The notes: generated from the sequence alone by a model not told the origin. 64,000 bases of DNA from Pararge aegeria (GCF_905163445.1 NC_053208.1:25695986-25759985); one strand, 5' to 3'; numbered from the stretch's first letter, positions 11,403-21,689 are shown. Numbers and translations are program-made.

Positions 11403-11650
11403 TACATATTTGCCTTTGGCTTCAATCTCACGTGGTGGTAAGTGATGATACAGTCTAAGATAGTAGCAGACTAACCTGTTGGGGATCTAGCAGTTATCTT
11501 TAAACCAAAGCCCTTATGGGTTTATGAGCGGCATCGTACCGAAATCGCTTTATCGGTAAGAATTTTTCTAGCTTAGACCTTAGTTTCCCTTTCGGGAATC
11601 GATTCCGGGACGCCGACGTTACACCACAGGGTTCACTACTGGACAGGGAG
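11403..11650 (+). repeat. Unclassified lepidopteran interspersed repeat
   Basis: Opens with CTTCAATCTCACGTGGTGGT, shared with the repeat at 6361-6864, and closes with GTTACACCACAGGGTTCACT followed by GGACAGGGAGGTCGTCA. No coding frame. It looks like a LINE 3' region, but I cannot assign the clade. Confidence 0.45.
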
Positions 11651-12029
11651 GTCGTCAAAATATAAACAAATTATTTTTAATGTAACGTGTTGTTGAATAT
11701 TTAAACTATACCATATCGGATCCAATAAGACTTAAATATGATTTGGTGTGTACAAGTTATCGCGGCAAATAAACCTCCTCGTATCTAAGCGTTCCTAGTA
11801 TTCGTGGATTGTGTTTTACCTATATAAATTTACAAGATTTTAACCAGATAACCTAGACCAGATAACCTATTTTACACCTCTTGCTATTTATGCACCTTTG
11901 GTGTTTTAGTATCGTAATTCTAGGTTGCTTCTATTTAAAAATAGTGGTTAATAATGAATTCTGTTTCTGAGATTTCTCTGCCTTCTTTTCTATGTCAAGG
12001 AATACATGCATGCCAAATTTAATCCAAAT
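11651..12029. other. No gene seen
   Basis: AT-rich; a short direct repeat AACCAGATAACCTA/GACCAGATAACCTA lies near 11843-11870. Otherwise nothing recognisable. Confidence 0.4.
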
Positions 12030-12097
12030 CCGTTGAGCCGGTTTTGCGTGATTAAATAACAAACATCCACACTTTTACATTTATAATATTAGTAGGA
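12030..12097 (-). mobile_element. Helitron 5' end fragment, minus strand
   Basis: Minus-strand reading gives TCCTACTAATATTATAAATG, then AACAAACATCCA-type sequence inverted, and AAAACCGGCTCAACGGATTT, the usual order at the 5' end of lepidopteran Helitrons. It is truncated downstream. Confidence 0.6.
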
Positions 12098-12539
12098 TGT
12101 AGTAATATAAAAACAGGAAGTCAGTAAATTATGTGGATACGCTAAACCAAATCTCTTTTCCTCTTATACCTCTGACAAAATTATTGAGATAGTTTGTTTG
12201 ATGTTAACTTCTTTTATTATAACATACATTTCATAACTTTTATTATTTTCTTTAGTGTATTTAGTGTTTGTCTTATGAGTTCCAAATGATAATTTGGTTT
12301 TCATACCAATTCTTTTATTTATGATGCCTATTATTTGCTACTTGTTAAGACATATCCTTATACATTTATATTTATTTTATTAAAATAAAAGTTATTTATT
12401 GCTGGGTGTATATGTGTATATATGTAGTTTTAAATGTAAAAAAAATCATCTCTTCCATACCTTCTATCAATAATGCTTTATATCGGGCCCCTACAGGACC
12501 TAACTCTTTCCATTTTTTATATAAACATTTTATTTGCAG

Positions 12540-12633
12540 GTATTTAACGTCCGTCTTGGCTTGACGGGTAAACGCAGCGCAACGAACTTGCCGCTTTTGG
12601 TTGCGAGCATCACGAAAACTTTCGTCGTGGCAG
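12540..12633 (+). CDS. Isolated GC-rich coding exon candidate (gene not recognised)
   Basis: A 94-base block lies between the acceptor ATTTTATTTGCAG and the donor CAG|GTAAGTTTT, both near-consensus. Only one of three forward frames is open. It reads VFNVRLGLTGKRSATNLPLL followed by VASITKTFVVA, entering in phase 0 and leaving with one base of a split codon. It is clearly richer in G+C and CpG than the surrounding introns or spacers. I do not recognise the protein. No partner exon is found within several kilobases, so it would belong to a gene with long introns, or be a remnant of one. Length, splice sites and composition are seen; coding status is inferred. Confidence 0.5.
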
Positions 12634-12896
12634 GTAAGTTTTGCTTTGCAGTAATATAATATCTTCGCATATGTTGTACCAATTTAAAATCTCTATATTT
12701 ACGTCTTCTGAATACTGTACTATTTTTAAGTAAAGGAAATAAGTCTGGAAGGTTGAAACAACTAGTTAGCTTTAGCAGTTGATACGATCTAATATCATAA
12801 ATTAACTAAGAACAATATTTATAGAAAGAAGGTAATGCGTCAGTTTGAATACGACAGGAAGGATATGTCACTCAGTTCTTTTATTTTCAAATCCCT

Positions 12897-13132
12897 TCCC
12901 TACTAATATTATAAATGTGAATGTAAGTTTGTTTGTGACGCTTTCACGCGAAAACTACTGAACCGATCTTCATGAAACTGTTTATACATATTCTTGTAGG
13001 TATTAGAAATAATATAGTATACCTCTCATTGGAAAAAAAATTACGTAAGATAAAAATCTCAAATCTCATATATGACTATAGGTGTAGACTGCCTCCCAAA
13101 ATTACGCGGGCGAAGCCGCAGGGCACATCTAG
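12897..13132 (+). mobile_element. Short non-autonomous Helitron
   Basis: Starts TCCCTACTAATATTATAAAT and carries GACGCTTTCACGCGAAAACT and CTGAACCGATCTTCATGAAA. It ends with the hairpin GCGGGCGAAGCCGC and GGGCACATCTAG before a T. The same family recurs at 24700, 39370 and 46776. The reading frame over it is not a gene. Confidence 0.75.
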
Positions 13133-13339
13133 TACAATTATAATTTTTCTGTACGTGTGTTTGTTGCCATACTCATACTTCTTAAGCCGAGACCGATTGG
13201 GGTGAAACTATGTGTGTATATTTCAATAGATTCCTGGATGATTTCATTACACTATTTGACCCGGCAGGTGGCTCTGCTGTCAGTGTGTCACCAAATTTGA
13301 TTTAAGGATCAAATTTAACGCGGCCCTGCTTTTTTGACA

Positions 13340-13559
13340 GGATGTCTGCTATGTTTATTTATTTATTTATTGTTATTAGGTACACAAAACAGGTGATAAC
13401 TAAAGGTAGATCTAAATATAAGTAAAAACAAATTAAGTTCTAAGCTAAAACCCAAATTATGTATGTGTACACAACTTGGAATTCAATTAAACAAACAATA
13501 AAAATGAAATTAAAGTTGAAACAAAAAAATAAATACTTAAATTTATAATCCCTTAAGTT
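13340..13559 (-). mobile_element. Probable LINE 3' tail with TTTA repeats
   Basis: On minus the sequence ends TTTTGTGTACCTAATAACAA followed by tandem TAAA units (plus 13355-13372). This looks like a common lepidopteran LINE 3' end. The body is short and non-coding. Confidence 0.4.
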
Positions 13560-13773
13560 CGGACTGGTAGAATCCACACACCTTTGAAAAAATTATGGAG
13601 AACTCTCAGGCTTGCAGGTTTCCTTACGGAGTTTTCTTTCACTGTTGCAGCTAGAAATATTTGAATTGCTTAAAATGCACTTAACTTACAAAAGTTAGGG
13701 TTGTGTGCTGGGATTCGAACTCAGCCCCCGACAGTGAAGATGAAGTCCTACCCACTGGGCTATCACCGCTTCA
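13560..13773 (-). mobile_element. SINE copy, minus strand
   Basis: On minus: GAAGCGGTGATAGCCCAGTG head with A box, a B-box-like GAGTTCGAATC, then the body to CTCCATAAT and GGTGTGTGGATTCTACCAGT. The ATG tail is missing. Confidence 0.75.
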
Positions 13774-14362
13774 ATAATAAGCTCATTTGCCTGTTTTTAA
13801 TTTAACTGAAATGAAAAGTATAATTTAAAATAATGAATTTTATGTACACGTAGAACAATCAATAATAATCGTATTTAAAAAATTGATCCATTTCCATGAG
13901 GTACTAATGACAATATGTATACTGCCAACTACTAGTGACAGAAAGATTATATTTATGTAGGTCCTTGTCTTCCTACAACAACATTCAAGTCAATAAATTT
14001 TACGACTTTTGTTATCACTAAAATGTTACTAAAATATACTGAAAATTATTATTTTTTTTTTTTTTTTACTTCTAAATTAAAAATGTATATCATGAATTAA
14101 ACATTCAAAGAAAAAGGAAAACGAAACATTCAAAGGAAAAGTTATATAAAGTTTTATAAACGATCCGTTAGTCTCAATAAAAGACGAGAACGGTTATACC
14201 TATTCAGCTAGTTTATGTCTTGAAATATTATTTGAAGTAAAAGGAAGGTGTAAGCGCGGGGAAAATATGAAAAAATAGAACACACAAAGGGAGCTAACAT
14301 ATTTTTGGTGCTCTAGGGACTCTAAGATGCAAGCCAATTTGGGATTGTCAACAAAACAAACA

Positions 14363-14583
14363 GACCACTTTTGTATACAGCCAAAGGAGTGAAAAGTACA
14401 CCTTGTGAGTTACGCACCTCTCAAATATTTATGATCTCCTAGTAAGGACTGGCAAAATGAGCTTCAGAAGCTTTTTTTCTGAAGCTCATTTTGCCAGTCC
14501 TTACTAGGAGATCATAAATATTTGAGAGGTGCGTAACTCACAAGGTGTACTTTTCACTCCTTTGGCTGTATACAAAAGTGGTC
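14363..14583. repeat. Perfect 107-bp inverted repeat with 7-base loop
   Basis: Arms 14363-14469 and 14477-14583 are exact reverse complements over 107 bases, checked base by base, around the loop GCTTTTT. The arms contain GAGGTGCGTAACTCAC and ACTAGGAGATCATAAAT, so each arm holds a relative of the dispersed ACCAGGAGTTCATAA family. A transcript would form a long perfect duplex. A recent foldback element, a hairpin RNA locus or an assembly artefact are all possible. Confidence 0.9.
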
Positions 14584-14740
14584 AATAGAGTAAACACGTC
14601 ATTGGTGAAATTTCACTTTCGTACCGTAAGGTAGTGTTTGTACTTGACGTAATGCACTCGTCGGTTTCGAAAGTGTGCGCATAAGTCAAAGTCAAATTAA
14701 TACAGTCTACAAAATGAAGTTATTTAACTAACTATTAACA

Positions 14741-15050
14741 TATTGGATAGAAGCGGAATTACATGATATATTATGAAAATTTAGCTTAATTTGCTTATCT
14801 CCACGAAAAGCAGAAGAATCTTGAACAATAAGAGAAAAAATCTTAAGAAATTTTGAATAATAAAAATAACATTTAATATACAATCATAATCATTTCTTTT
14901 ACTCATTTGTAACTCCTGGTAATATAGCCAAATTGACATGCAATTACATACGCACATATGTAGTTAAAGCATAAACCTCCTTTTGGAAGTCAGGAAATAA
15001 ATAAATAGTACTCAGTATTAAACGAAGCACACTCATAATTTGAATAAAAG
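14741..15050 (+). repeat. Dispersed repeat family, copy 1
   Basis: Shares ordered blocks with 20881-21145: ATATTGGATAGAAGCGGAAT, GATATATTATGAAAAT, ACGCACATATGTAGT, CCTCCTTTTGGAAGTC and AGTATTAAACGAA. No coding frame; a short fragment is at 5625. Class unknown. Confidence 0.6.
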
Positions 15051-15289
15051 TAAAACGATTTCAATGAAACTTTCAGGAAATCTCCGGATTGACCTGGCGA
15101 GTAATCCTGTAAACTTTTGTGACGATCGGAGCACTCCTATTTTTGAACTGTCAAACTGTCAAATACAGCTTTTATTTACTATTCTGATATTCTATTGTTG
15201 GGTATACATGGGTGTAGATAATGACCTTCATGAATAGAAGAGAATGAATACGGAAAGAAATAAATGATTTAATATATTATGAGACTTAA

Positions 15290-15374
15290 ATTAAAAATTT
15301 AATGATGTAAGTTTATTATTTAAATAAAATAAAGCAACTGCATGTAACCCGGCGAAGCGGGCTGGGTACGCTAG
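15290..15374 (+). mobile_element. Helitron 3' end
   Basis: Ends with GGCGAAGCGGGCTGGGTACG followed by CTAG and T. The same terminus occurs on minus at 47582. The 5' end was not found; the 65-residue frame at 15040-15237 may lie inside the same element. Confidence 0.6.
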
Positions 15375-15750
15375 TAATAATATATTTTATATCAAAATAA
15401 TGTTTCAATTATATTTGTAAGGTAAGATTAGTTTTTGTAATTCATCATAATCATGTCCTAGCCAGTACAGCCAGTCCAACGCTCTTCCTTAAGAATCTAG
15501 ATTTATTTCAAAACCAAAATCCAGAACCAGATCACTCTTCTTTATTTAAAATATGAAGTAGTAGCACGTAATATTTCAACATACTTTTGAAGTTGTTTCA
15601 AATCTCTGACCTGTTTATGAGTTCCTGGTAAGAACGCCCTGGGTGGTCTTCTTGAAAATCAATAACAATGTTTCGTCACGACATTCCGAAGTTTAGTGCA
15701 TGCGCACCACGACCCAAGCTATTACCTAGTGTCATTGACCTATTGCATAT

Positions 15751-15976
15751 AACCTATGATCGTAACATGACCTGATGAGGATTTGAATTACGTAAGCAAC
15801 GTTGTAGGTTGCAATAATTATACCAATAGTATTTCATTACGATTCTTTAGGCATTTCTTTAGGCATTGAGTTCATAATAAATGGCATTTTATCTTTGTAT
15901 TAATTTATTCCATAATATTAAGAAAAATAACAAATTTTGATGAACAGCGGATAACTGTTAGTCAGAAATATGGTCA
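15751..15976. repeat. 226-bp repeat, near-identical copy at 25451
   Basis: Runs from AACCTATGATCGTAACATGA to GTCAGAAATATGGTCA. The copy at 25451-25676 has exactly the same length and only a few base differences. No flanking target duplication and no coding frame. Near-identity points to recent movement or duplication. Confidence 0.8.
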
Positions 15977-16139
15977 AAAATAACATAATTTTTTCGTTGC
16001 GAAGATCTACATGGATTATTAAATAGTTTTAGTTTAACAACAGCGGAATCAAACTGAACATATTTCGATGATTCTTTTAACAACTACTGAAGGTCTGCAG
16101 AGACCAAAGAACTCTTTAATTAAAATATCACATTAAAGG

Positions 16140-16275
16140 ACTAATAACGTCAATGTTTAAGTAGAAATCTTCAACCGATTGGGCTGAAATTTTGTATAAA
16201 CGTTCAGTTTCGATGACAATGGATGTTTAACTGTATGACGTCATTCTTAATCTAACACGGGGGCACATCTATGAT
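16140..16275 (+). mobile_element. Possible Helitron-like remnant
   Basis: TTCAACCGATTGGGCTGAAA and ATTTTGTATAAACGTT resemble the internal phrase of lepidopteran Helitrons, and GGGGGCACATCTA resembles a decayed CTAG end. Both ends are uncertain. Confidence 0.3.
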
Positions 16276-16684
16276 GGTTATTTTTAATGCAGTCCTAAAA
16301 TATGTTTATCAAATGACAGCTTGTATAACTCAAAAAATAAAGTTACGTATAGGCTCGGCACTGCACAGGCACGGAACGAAGAATACTTCTAATTGTATTA
16401 TGATGAGCTTGTACAATACACAAAATGCAGGGCTGACCTTGCTGTTGTGTACTAAGACTCAAAGCAAGCATTCCTTATTGAAGACTTAGACTGTTGAAGA
16501 AATTAACTGGCAAACAACCAGAATAAATAACAAGGATGCATTAACTGAGGTGAACAGATTGAGAAACGTGTCCAGCTTCCAGTCTTTTATTATCAAAAGG
16601 AACAAAATAAACTTACTTTAAAACTTTTACTTTCAACTTAATAATAAACAAACAACGACAGTCCGCTTACACATAACGCGTAGT

Positions 16685-16800
16685 TCGTAATGAGTACTAA
16701 GATGATTGAATATTTTTATGAATGACAAACATAAATTATTTATAATATTCATAAACACTGAAAACCGTTCATGTTCATCACAAAAAAAATCCAATTGTGT
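16685..16800 (-). mobile_element. Fragment of the second SINE family, minus strand
   Basis: Carries GAGTACTAAGATGATTGAAT, AATATTCATAAACACTGAAA and GTTCATGTTCATCAC, in the order of the better copies at 20029 and 34770. Lacks the tRNA-like head and tail. Confidence 0.55.
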
Positions 16801-17285
16801 GAATATTTAACATATGCACTAAAATAAGGGGTATTTTTATATTCTTGTTTGAAAATGTCTAAAAGCAGTCAACGTGGAGAAAATTAGACTCCACGTGAGA
16901 TGTGGCAACGTAATGTACGAGTATAACATTACTAACCTATTCCCAGCAAAGTTAAGAAAAAAATAATCCCTATGACGTAGTTTTTAACTCCAAATAACTA
17001 GATAATTTAGAATAGGGGTTTTGAAAAAAATTAATAATATTGATATTTGATGTAAAAAACTTAAAAAAAAATTTTTTTCAATAAATTATAAACAATTAAA
17101 AATTTATCAAATTTAAAAAAAAATCACGTGACTATAAACGCGCCATGATTGGTCACCATAGTTGTGACGTCATAATGTTGCAGCTATTTAATAACAGTAC
17201 TGCGTTTACGGCTTATACGTGACTAGACAATAATATTGAAAATTTATTGCTAAAAAACGAGTTGTTAGTTGGTTCCGATTAGCTA

Positions 17286-17417
17286 TGTGTGATAAAGGAT
17301 TTATGAAGGCAATAATTCTGATAATATTCCTGATGTTGATATTTTTATGATAACCAATTTTTTTTAAAATGACGTTCGGTTTAATTCTGCTGAAGTTCGA
17401 GGTGCCAAGGCATCAAG
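17286..17417 (+). pseudogene. First exon of a SWIM/YqaJ-family protein
   Basis: ATG at 17286 begins MCDKGF. In shifted frame the segment NIPDVDIFMITNFF, then a stop, then NDVRFNSAEVRGAKAS fits the N-terminal part of the insect SWIM/YqaJ protein family. It ends at a strong donor AAG|GTAAGT. The in-frame stop and the shift make it a pseudogene. Confidence 0.5.
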
Positions 17418-17510
17418 GTAAGTCTGTTAAAAAATAATATAATAAATAAAAATATTTAAGTATTTATTCACCATTATATTAAATATAATTATTTATTTCA
17501 TAAATTGTAG

Positions 17511-17707
17511 AGCATCGCGTGAGAGTTATGGCGACAAAGCTATAGGTTATGTTCAACTTAGTCGTAAAAAAAATATTTGTATTGTAAAAGGACGGGTCTG
17601 TCCAGAACACCGAGTTCGGAGTAAAGCTTATTCAGTTACTTTAACTATTGATGAAAAGTCAAGAAAAATTCAGGATGTTCAGTGCCATGAATGTGCAGCT
17701 TCCGCGG
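17511..17707 (+). CDS. Second exon of a SWIM/YqaJ-family protein
   Basis: Follows the acceptor TAAATTGTAG; joining to the first exon gives the split codon AG|A and the continuous reading KASRASRESYGDKAIGYVQL. Further on are GRVCPEHRVRSKAYSVTLTI and VQCHECAASAG, the first half of a SWIM-type zinc site (CxxC before a missing CKH). It ends at GCGG|GTAATT in the phase needed for the missing exon. All 197 bases are open. In complete relatives a YqaJ nuclease-like domain follows; none is seen here. Function of the family is unknown to me beyond likely DNA or RNA binding. Confidence 0.65.
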
Positions 17708-18276
17708 GTAATTTATACTCCTATTAAATTTAAGAAAGAGTGAAAACTAACATTATGACTTCACACGCGCTCGGGTTTGTTCAGAAGCTGTCGGTGCGTC
17801 TTCGGTACTCGATTCAAAAATAAATTTTTATTTTGAAATAACTTTTGAATTATTATTAAAAAAAAAAAAATAGTTTTGTTATAAAACTTATATATGATCT
17901 TTCCATTAATCAAAAAAAAAAAAAAATTTCAAAAACCCAATTCCGCCCAGACTAACTGAATGTTGAAAACTGCAACTCAAAAGTTTTTTACAAAGTACTA
18001 GGAAAGCATGAGTCCATAAGAGTGCGAACAGCACCCGAAGCCCCACCTCCAAAGTAGATGAACGATTCATTCTACGTCAGCTTGCGTGGTGGATATCTGC
18101 GCATGCTGAAAGCAAAAGTTTCAACCTACGTCACTATGTATATACGTCACAAAGAATGTGATGTATATACATAGAATGTAGCCTACTTCATGAAAAGTAG
18201 TTCTTAGCACGGTAAATATTATTCAGTGAGCTATAAAATATATCGCTAATTACTGTTATTTCCCAGTTATTAACGA

Positions 18277-18403
18277 AAACGTTCTCAAAGGTATGTGGAG
18301 TCCACCAATCCGTACTTGGCCAGAGTGGTGGACTACGGCCTTAACCCTTCTTATTGTGGGACGAGACCCGTGCTCTTCGTAATGGGGCGTTATGATGAAA
18401 AAC
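18277..18403 (+). mobile_element. SINE copy, 3' half
   Basis: GTTCTCAAAGGTATGTGGAG, CCACCAATCCGTACTTGGCC, GGTGGACTACGGCCTTAACC and GGACGAGACCCGTGCTC, then a short ATGATGA tail. Confidence 0.75.
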
Positions 18404-18748
18404 CATTATCCTCATAGTACTAGATAGATTTTTATGTAGCACCACCAGTGCATGGGTAGCAAGAAATATATCCGATTTTTTTACGTAGCTGAGGAGTAAG
18501 AGCACTAGGAGTGCATAAATAGAAAGCGATGTAAAGCTGCTGCTTCAGAATTTCGTGTCGACGGTTGGCGATATTATTACAATAGTTATTATGGGAAAAG
18601 CTGTCTCTTGAAATTATGAGAACGGAAATCTGAAGTTATAAGTAGAACCAAAATATTAAGATGGAATAAATTATAGCTTACACAAAAAAAAAACTATATT
18701 TCAGCCAACACATGTTTAATTCTGTATTTTGCATCGTTATTAAAATAA

Positions 18749-18853
18749 TCTTTATGTATATATTTCTTGTGTGCGTGTGTATGTCCTGAACTCCTCCTAG
18801 ACGGCTGGACCGAATGAATTTTGGTGGGATCAGATGGCGCTGTGGTCAGCTAG
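18749..18853 (+). mobile_element. Miniature Helitron, 105 bp
   Basis: A|TCTTTATGTATATATTTCTT at the start and GTGGTCAGCTAG|T at the end, with CCTGAACTCCTCCTAGACGG between. Both termini obey Helitron rules. A longer relative starts at 38442. Confidence 0.7.
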
Positions 18854-19027
18854 TAAATACAAAAAATTGTACTTACAACATTACAAATTTAAGAATAACT
18901 TTAGTGATATCTACTTAGTTAAAATACTTACAATAAATATATGTCATCCACTGCCGTCTTCCGGTATATTAACGGCATGTCACAAACAGTAGGAAAGCAT
19001 TACTATTTATAAAAACCCCAGAACAAA

Positions 19028-19245
19028 TCAATAATGCAGTCACTGTTAAATTACGTCACCGACACAGACTTATACTACCACAATATAAATTGAAAATGTC
19101 TGGCCGAGGTCCTTATTTTAGGTCTATCATGATTTAATACAAAATCGCAAAGTATATTACAGAAGAAAGCAAAGAAACGGTATTTAAGCAAAATTTGAAA
19201 CATTGGCTCATTCAAAATTGCTATAATCATATTTACCCATTACTC
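19028..19245 (+). mobile_element. LINE C-terminal remnant (Jockey-like)
   Basis: The frame reads RHRHRLILPQYKLKMSGRGP then ESKETVFKQNLKHWLIQNCY, which resembles the tail of Jockey-group ORF2 (basic RNR motif, then FK..L..WLI). One stop interrupts it. Confidence 0.4.
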
Positions 19246-20028
19246 TCACTGGCTCACTACAATGCACGTGTCTTCTTCCATAAGTGTATACTGCCGCTAT
19301 TATAAACAAACGTTAAATTGGGTTCTCATACAAGAAACGTGTTTTCTTTGTAGTTTTGGCTCGACCCTAACTATGTGTAACTAATACTAAGTGTGGAATA
19401 TTTCTTTTGTAAGTCCAACTTTCACTTAGCCTCGCTGCTCGCAATCATATTTTTCTACTTTGTTATATTTACTCGTAGTTTTGATATAAAAAGTATGAGT
19501 GAGACAGTAATTTCATCTCCATCTCGTATGGACAGTAAAAAGATCCAATCAATATTGCTTCAGACGTTGGGCAAGAGAATGTGCTCACCAGGAGTTCATG
19601 AGTACAAAGATGGTATATTTTACTTATTCGTAACTTTAACTTAACTAGGTAAAAGGTGAACAAACTGCAGGTTTCCGAAGACAACTTCGAAACGCAAGTT
19701 CCGCACCTTTATTTAGATACAACTAGTATCTCAATAAAGCAATAATTCGCTCACGTTGCTTGCGTCCTTCTTCCAAGTTAGGGTTATTTACAAATAACGT
19801 GGGAACCAGCCAATAAAAAGCCTATGTTAGTTACTCTCCGTCATTTCAAGTAACTCTATGCCAAAAACCTTTTAAATAGGTTGCTCAGTAAGAGCGTAAG
19901 AAAAGCGCAAATAAATAAAACCCACTATCTCTATAATAATAGATATGAGTAAGTATTGAATTAAACATTAAAAACTGATATTAAGTTATTTGAAACAGAA
20001 ATATGTACTCGTTTGAATATGAAATAAA
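19246..20028. other. Gene-poor stretch
   Basis: One member of the ACCAGGAGTTCATAA family lies at 19589 (CACCAGGAGTTCATGAG). The opposite-strand small frames at 19393-19684 show no conserved feature. Nothing else recognised. Confidence 0.4.
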
Positions 20029-20284
20029 TATAAAAAATAATAAATTTACTACTGCAATACACACATCGCCATCTAGCCTCAAAGTAAGCGTAGCTTGTGT
20101 TGTGGGTACTAGATGACTGATGAATATTTTGTATGAATAATATAGATAAATACTTATAATATACATATACGCACCCAGATATTGAAATAAATATATGTTC
20201 ATCACAAAAATATTTTCCAGTTGTAGGAATCGAACCCACGGACTCAGAAAGCACGGTCGCTATTCACTGCGCCAATCGGTCGTC
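20029..20284 (-). mobile_element. SINE of a second tRNA-derived family, minus strand
   Basis: On minus: CGATTGGCGCAGTGAATAGC (A box) and GTGGGTTCGATTCCTACAAC (B box) with the tRNA-like spacing. The body is GTGATGAACATATATTTATT, then ATTCATCAGTCATCTAGTAC, then CAAGCTACGCTTACTTTGAG. It ends in AT-rich DNA. Copies at 34770, 16685 and 47505. Confidence 0.8.
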
Positions 20285-20479
20285 AAATACACAGTTGACT
20301 TAATCGAGTTTTCAAAATAGGTCAAAAGACCCAAAGGTCATTCGACAGGGATCGAGTTATGTTCTATCTCTGTCTGTTCACACTTGAACTTTAGCGTAAC
20401 GTATCGTATTACGTGTAACGATGAGAAAATGAAATTTTATACAACATTCCTACGTCTATTGATTTTTATGAGGCCCGTT

Positions 20480-20520
20480 TGAAATGTCCTGACCAGGAGT
20501 TCATAGCTACGTCAGATATG
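20480..20520 (+). repeat. Member of the ACCAGGAGTTCATAA family
   Basis: TGACCAGGAGTTCATAGC, preceded by GTTTGAAATGTCC, a context shared with the copy at 33163. Confidence 0.5.
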
Positions 20521-20880
20521 AAAAACTTTATGAAGGTTGAGCTTGCTGAAATAAATAAAATGACAGTCGTACATCCCAGTCGTCAATCTTAGAAGATTCC
20601 AGATAAGTTGAATAAATTTTTGTATTTAAATAAATAATACTTTTTTCAAATAATAACTTTGATTTTAAATAAGTATTTAAAACAAAAGACATTTCCCTTT
20701 TACTGCATAAAATTTGGACAAATGGTTAAAAAGATAATACGAGACAGGTATGGAACCGCGACCATGTCGTTATCTTTTGAGTTATATTAATTCTATTAGA
20801 CTTTTTTTATATAATCAAAATGTCAATCTATTTAGAAATAATCTATGTTGGCTTATATGGGTTTGGAACTCCAGAATTAC

Positions 20881-21145
20881 ATATTGGATAGAAACCGAAT
20901 TCCCTGATATATTATGAAAATGAAGCTTAACTTTGAACATTAAAAATAACATTATTTGTTCAATCATTATCATTTTATTTGTGACCTGATATACATCATA
21001 TATGTATATCAGGTCTATAGCCAAATAGACATGTGATGTAACGCACATATGTAGTAAAAATATAAGCCTCCTTTTGGAAGTCCGGAAATAAATCATAGCA
21101 CTCAGTATTAAACGAACCACATTCATAATTTGAATACAAATAGAA
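20881..21145 (+). repeat. Dispersed repeat family, copy 2, with internal hairpin
   Basis: Same ordered blocks as 14741-15050. It also has a perfect 14-base-stem hairpin, 20983-20996 with 21002-21015 (GACCTGATATACAT, 5-base loop), which copy 1 does not preserve. Confidence 0.6.
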
Positions 21146-21399
21146 ATGTTTAACGCCCAATAGAACAGGGCTGTGTTTTTAGAACAGGGCACGGGTCACA
21201 TATACGAGTATATAGAACTGTTCAAAACTATGCTAATTTGTCATGGTGTCACTGTATTGTTCGCTAAGCTAGCATATATCTTAATATATCAAAAGTGGAT
21301 AAGCTAATTTTTTTAATAAGCTACGGACTCAGAAAACTACTATAAACCTACTGTTAAAACCATTTTGTTTGAGATTTTTTCATTCGGACGTCGGACGTT

Positions 21400-21510
21400 G
21401 CTTGAGGCGGCGATAGATGGCGGCACAAGTATATCGTGCAGAAGCATGTCGCGCTATCGTTTGGTTCATTGAAACCCGTATATACCGAGTCGAAGCTTCC
21501 TTTTGTTACC
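21400..21510 (+). mobile_element. Helitron-like fragment (relative of 38442)
   Basis: GGCGATAGATGGCGGCACAA, ATGTCGCGCTATCGTTTGGT and GAAACCCGTATATACCGAGT match 38518-38605 closely. It stops at 21510, where a LINE 5' end begins. Confidence 0.55.
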
Positions 21511-21575
21511 CAGACGCGCTCGGCTACCGTCGGGTGCACACGCGTGCACCGGCGCTCGGGTCCGTTAGGCGACTT
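21511..21575 (+). mobile_element. 5' end fragment of the GC-rich Jockey element
   Basis: CAGACGCGCTCGGCTACCGT, GTGCACCGGCGCTCGGGTCC match the extreme 5' end (minus strand) of the element at 42622-45329. Both copies begin at the same base while the sequence before differs, so the boundary marks the true 5' end of the family. Confidence 0.6.
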
Positions 21576-21689
21576 CCACACTGCCGACTTTTTATTCCAG
21601 GGGCAGAGTACTAATCTCTTTTTCTTGCTTGTGAGGAAACCTGTATGCCTTAAGAGTTCTACATAATTTTCAAAATTCAAAATTTCAGG

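Larger units (their letters stand above)
17014..17955 (+). mobile_element. Probable DNA-transposon remnant with inverted ends enclosing SWIM-protein exons
   Basis: The left end (TAGAATAGGGGTTTTGAAAA, about 17009-17028) and the reverse complement of the right end (GGCGGAATTGGGTTTTTGAA, about 17930-17949) are similar inverted ends followed by A/T runs. Between them lie two exons of a SWIM zinc-finger protein (17377-17417, 17511-17707) and AT-rich spacers. A promoter-like region with ATTGGTCACC lies near 17150. The later exons of the usual protein are missing, so this would be a deletion derivative. Ends are imperfect; the transposon call is inference. Confidence 0.45.

Noticed and set aside
13355..13372. 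Possible telomere-like or satellite repeat
   Set aside because: The units are TTTA, a LINE tail, not the insect TTAGG repeat; no TTAGG array occurs in the window.
20029..20284. Possible functional tRNA gene on minus strand
   Set aside because: A and B boxes are present but the sequence does not fold into a full cloverleaf and has a SINE body; same for 34770 and 33850.
20815..21192. 125-residue minus frame
   Set aside because: Lies antisense over the dispersed repeat copy at 20881; not kept in the other copy.
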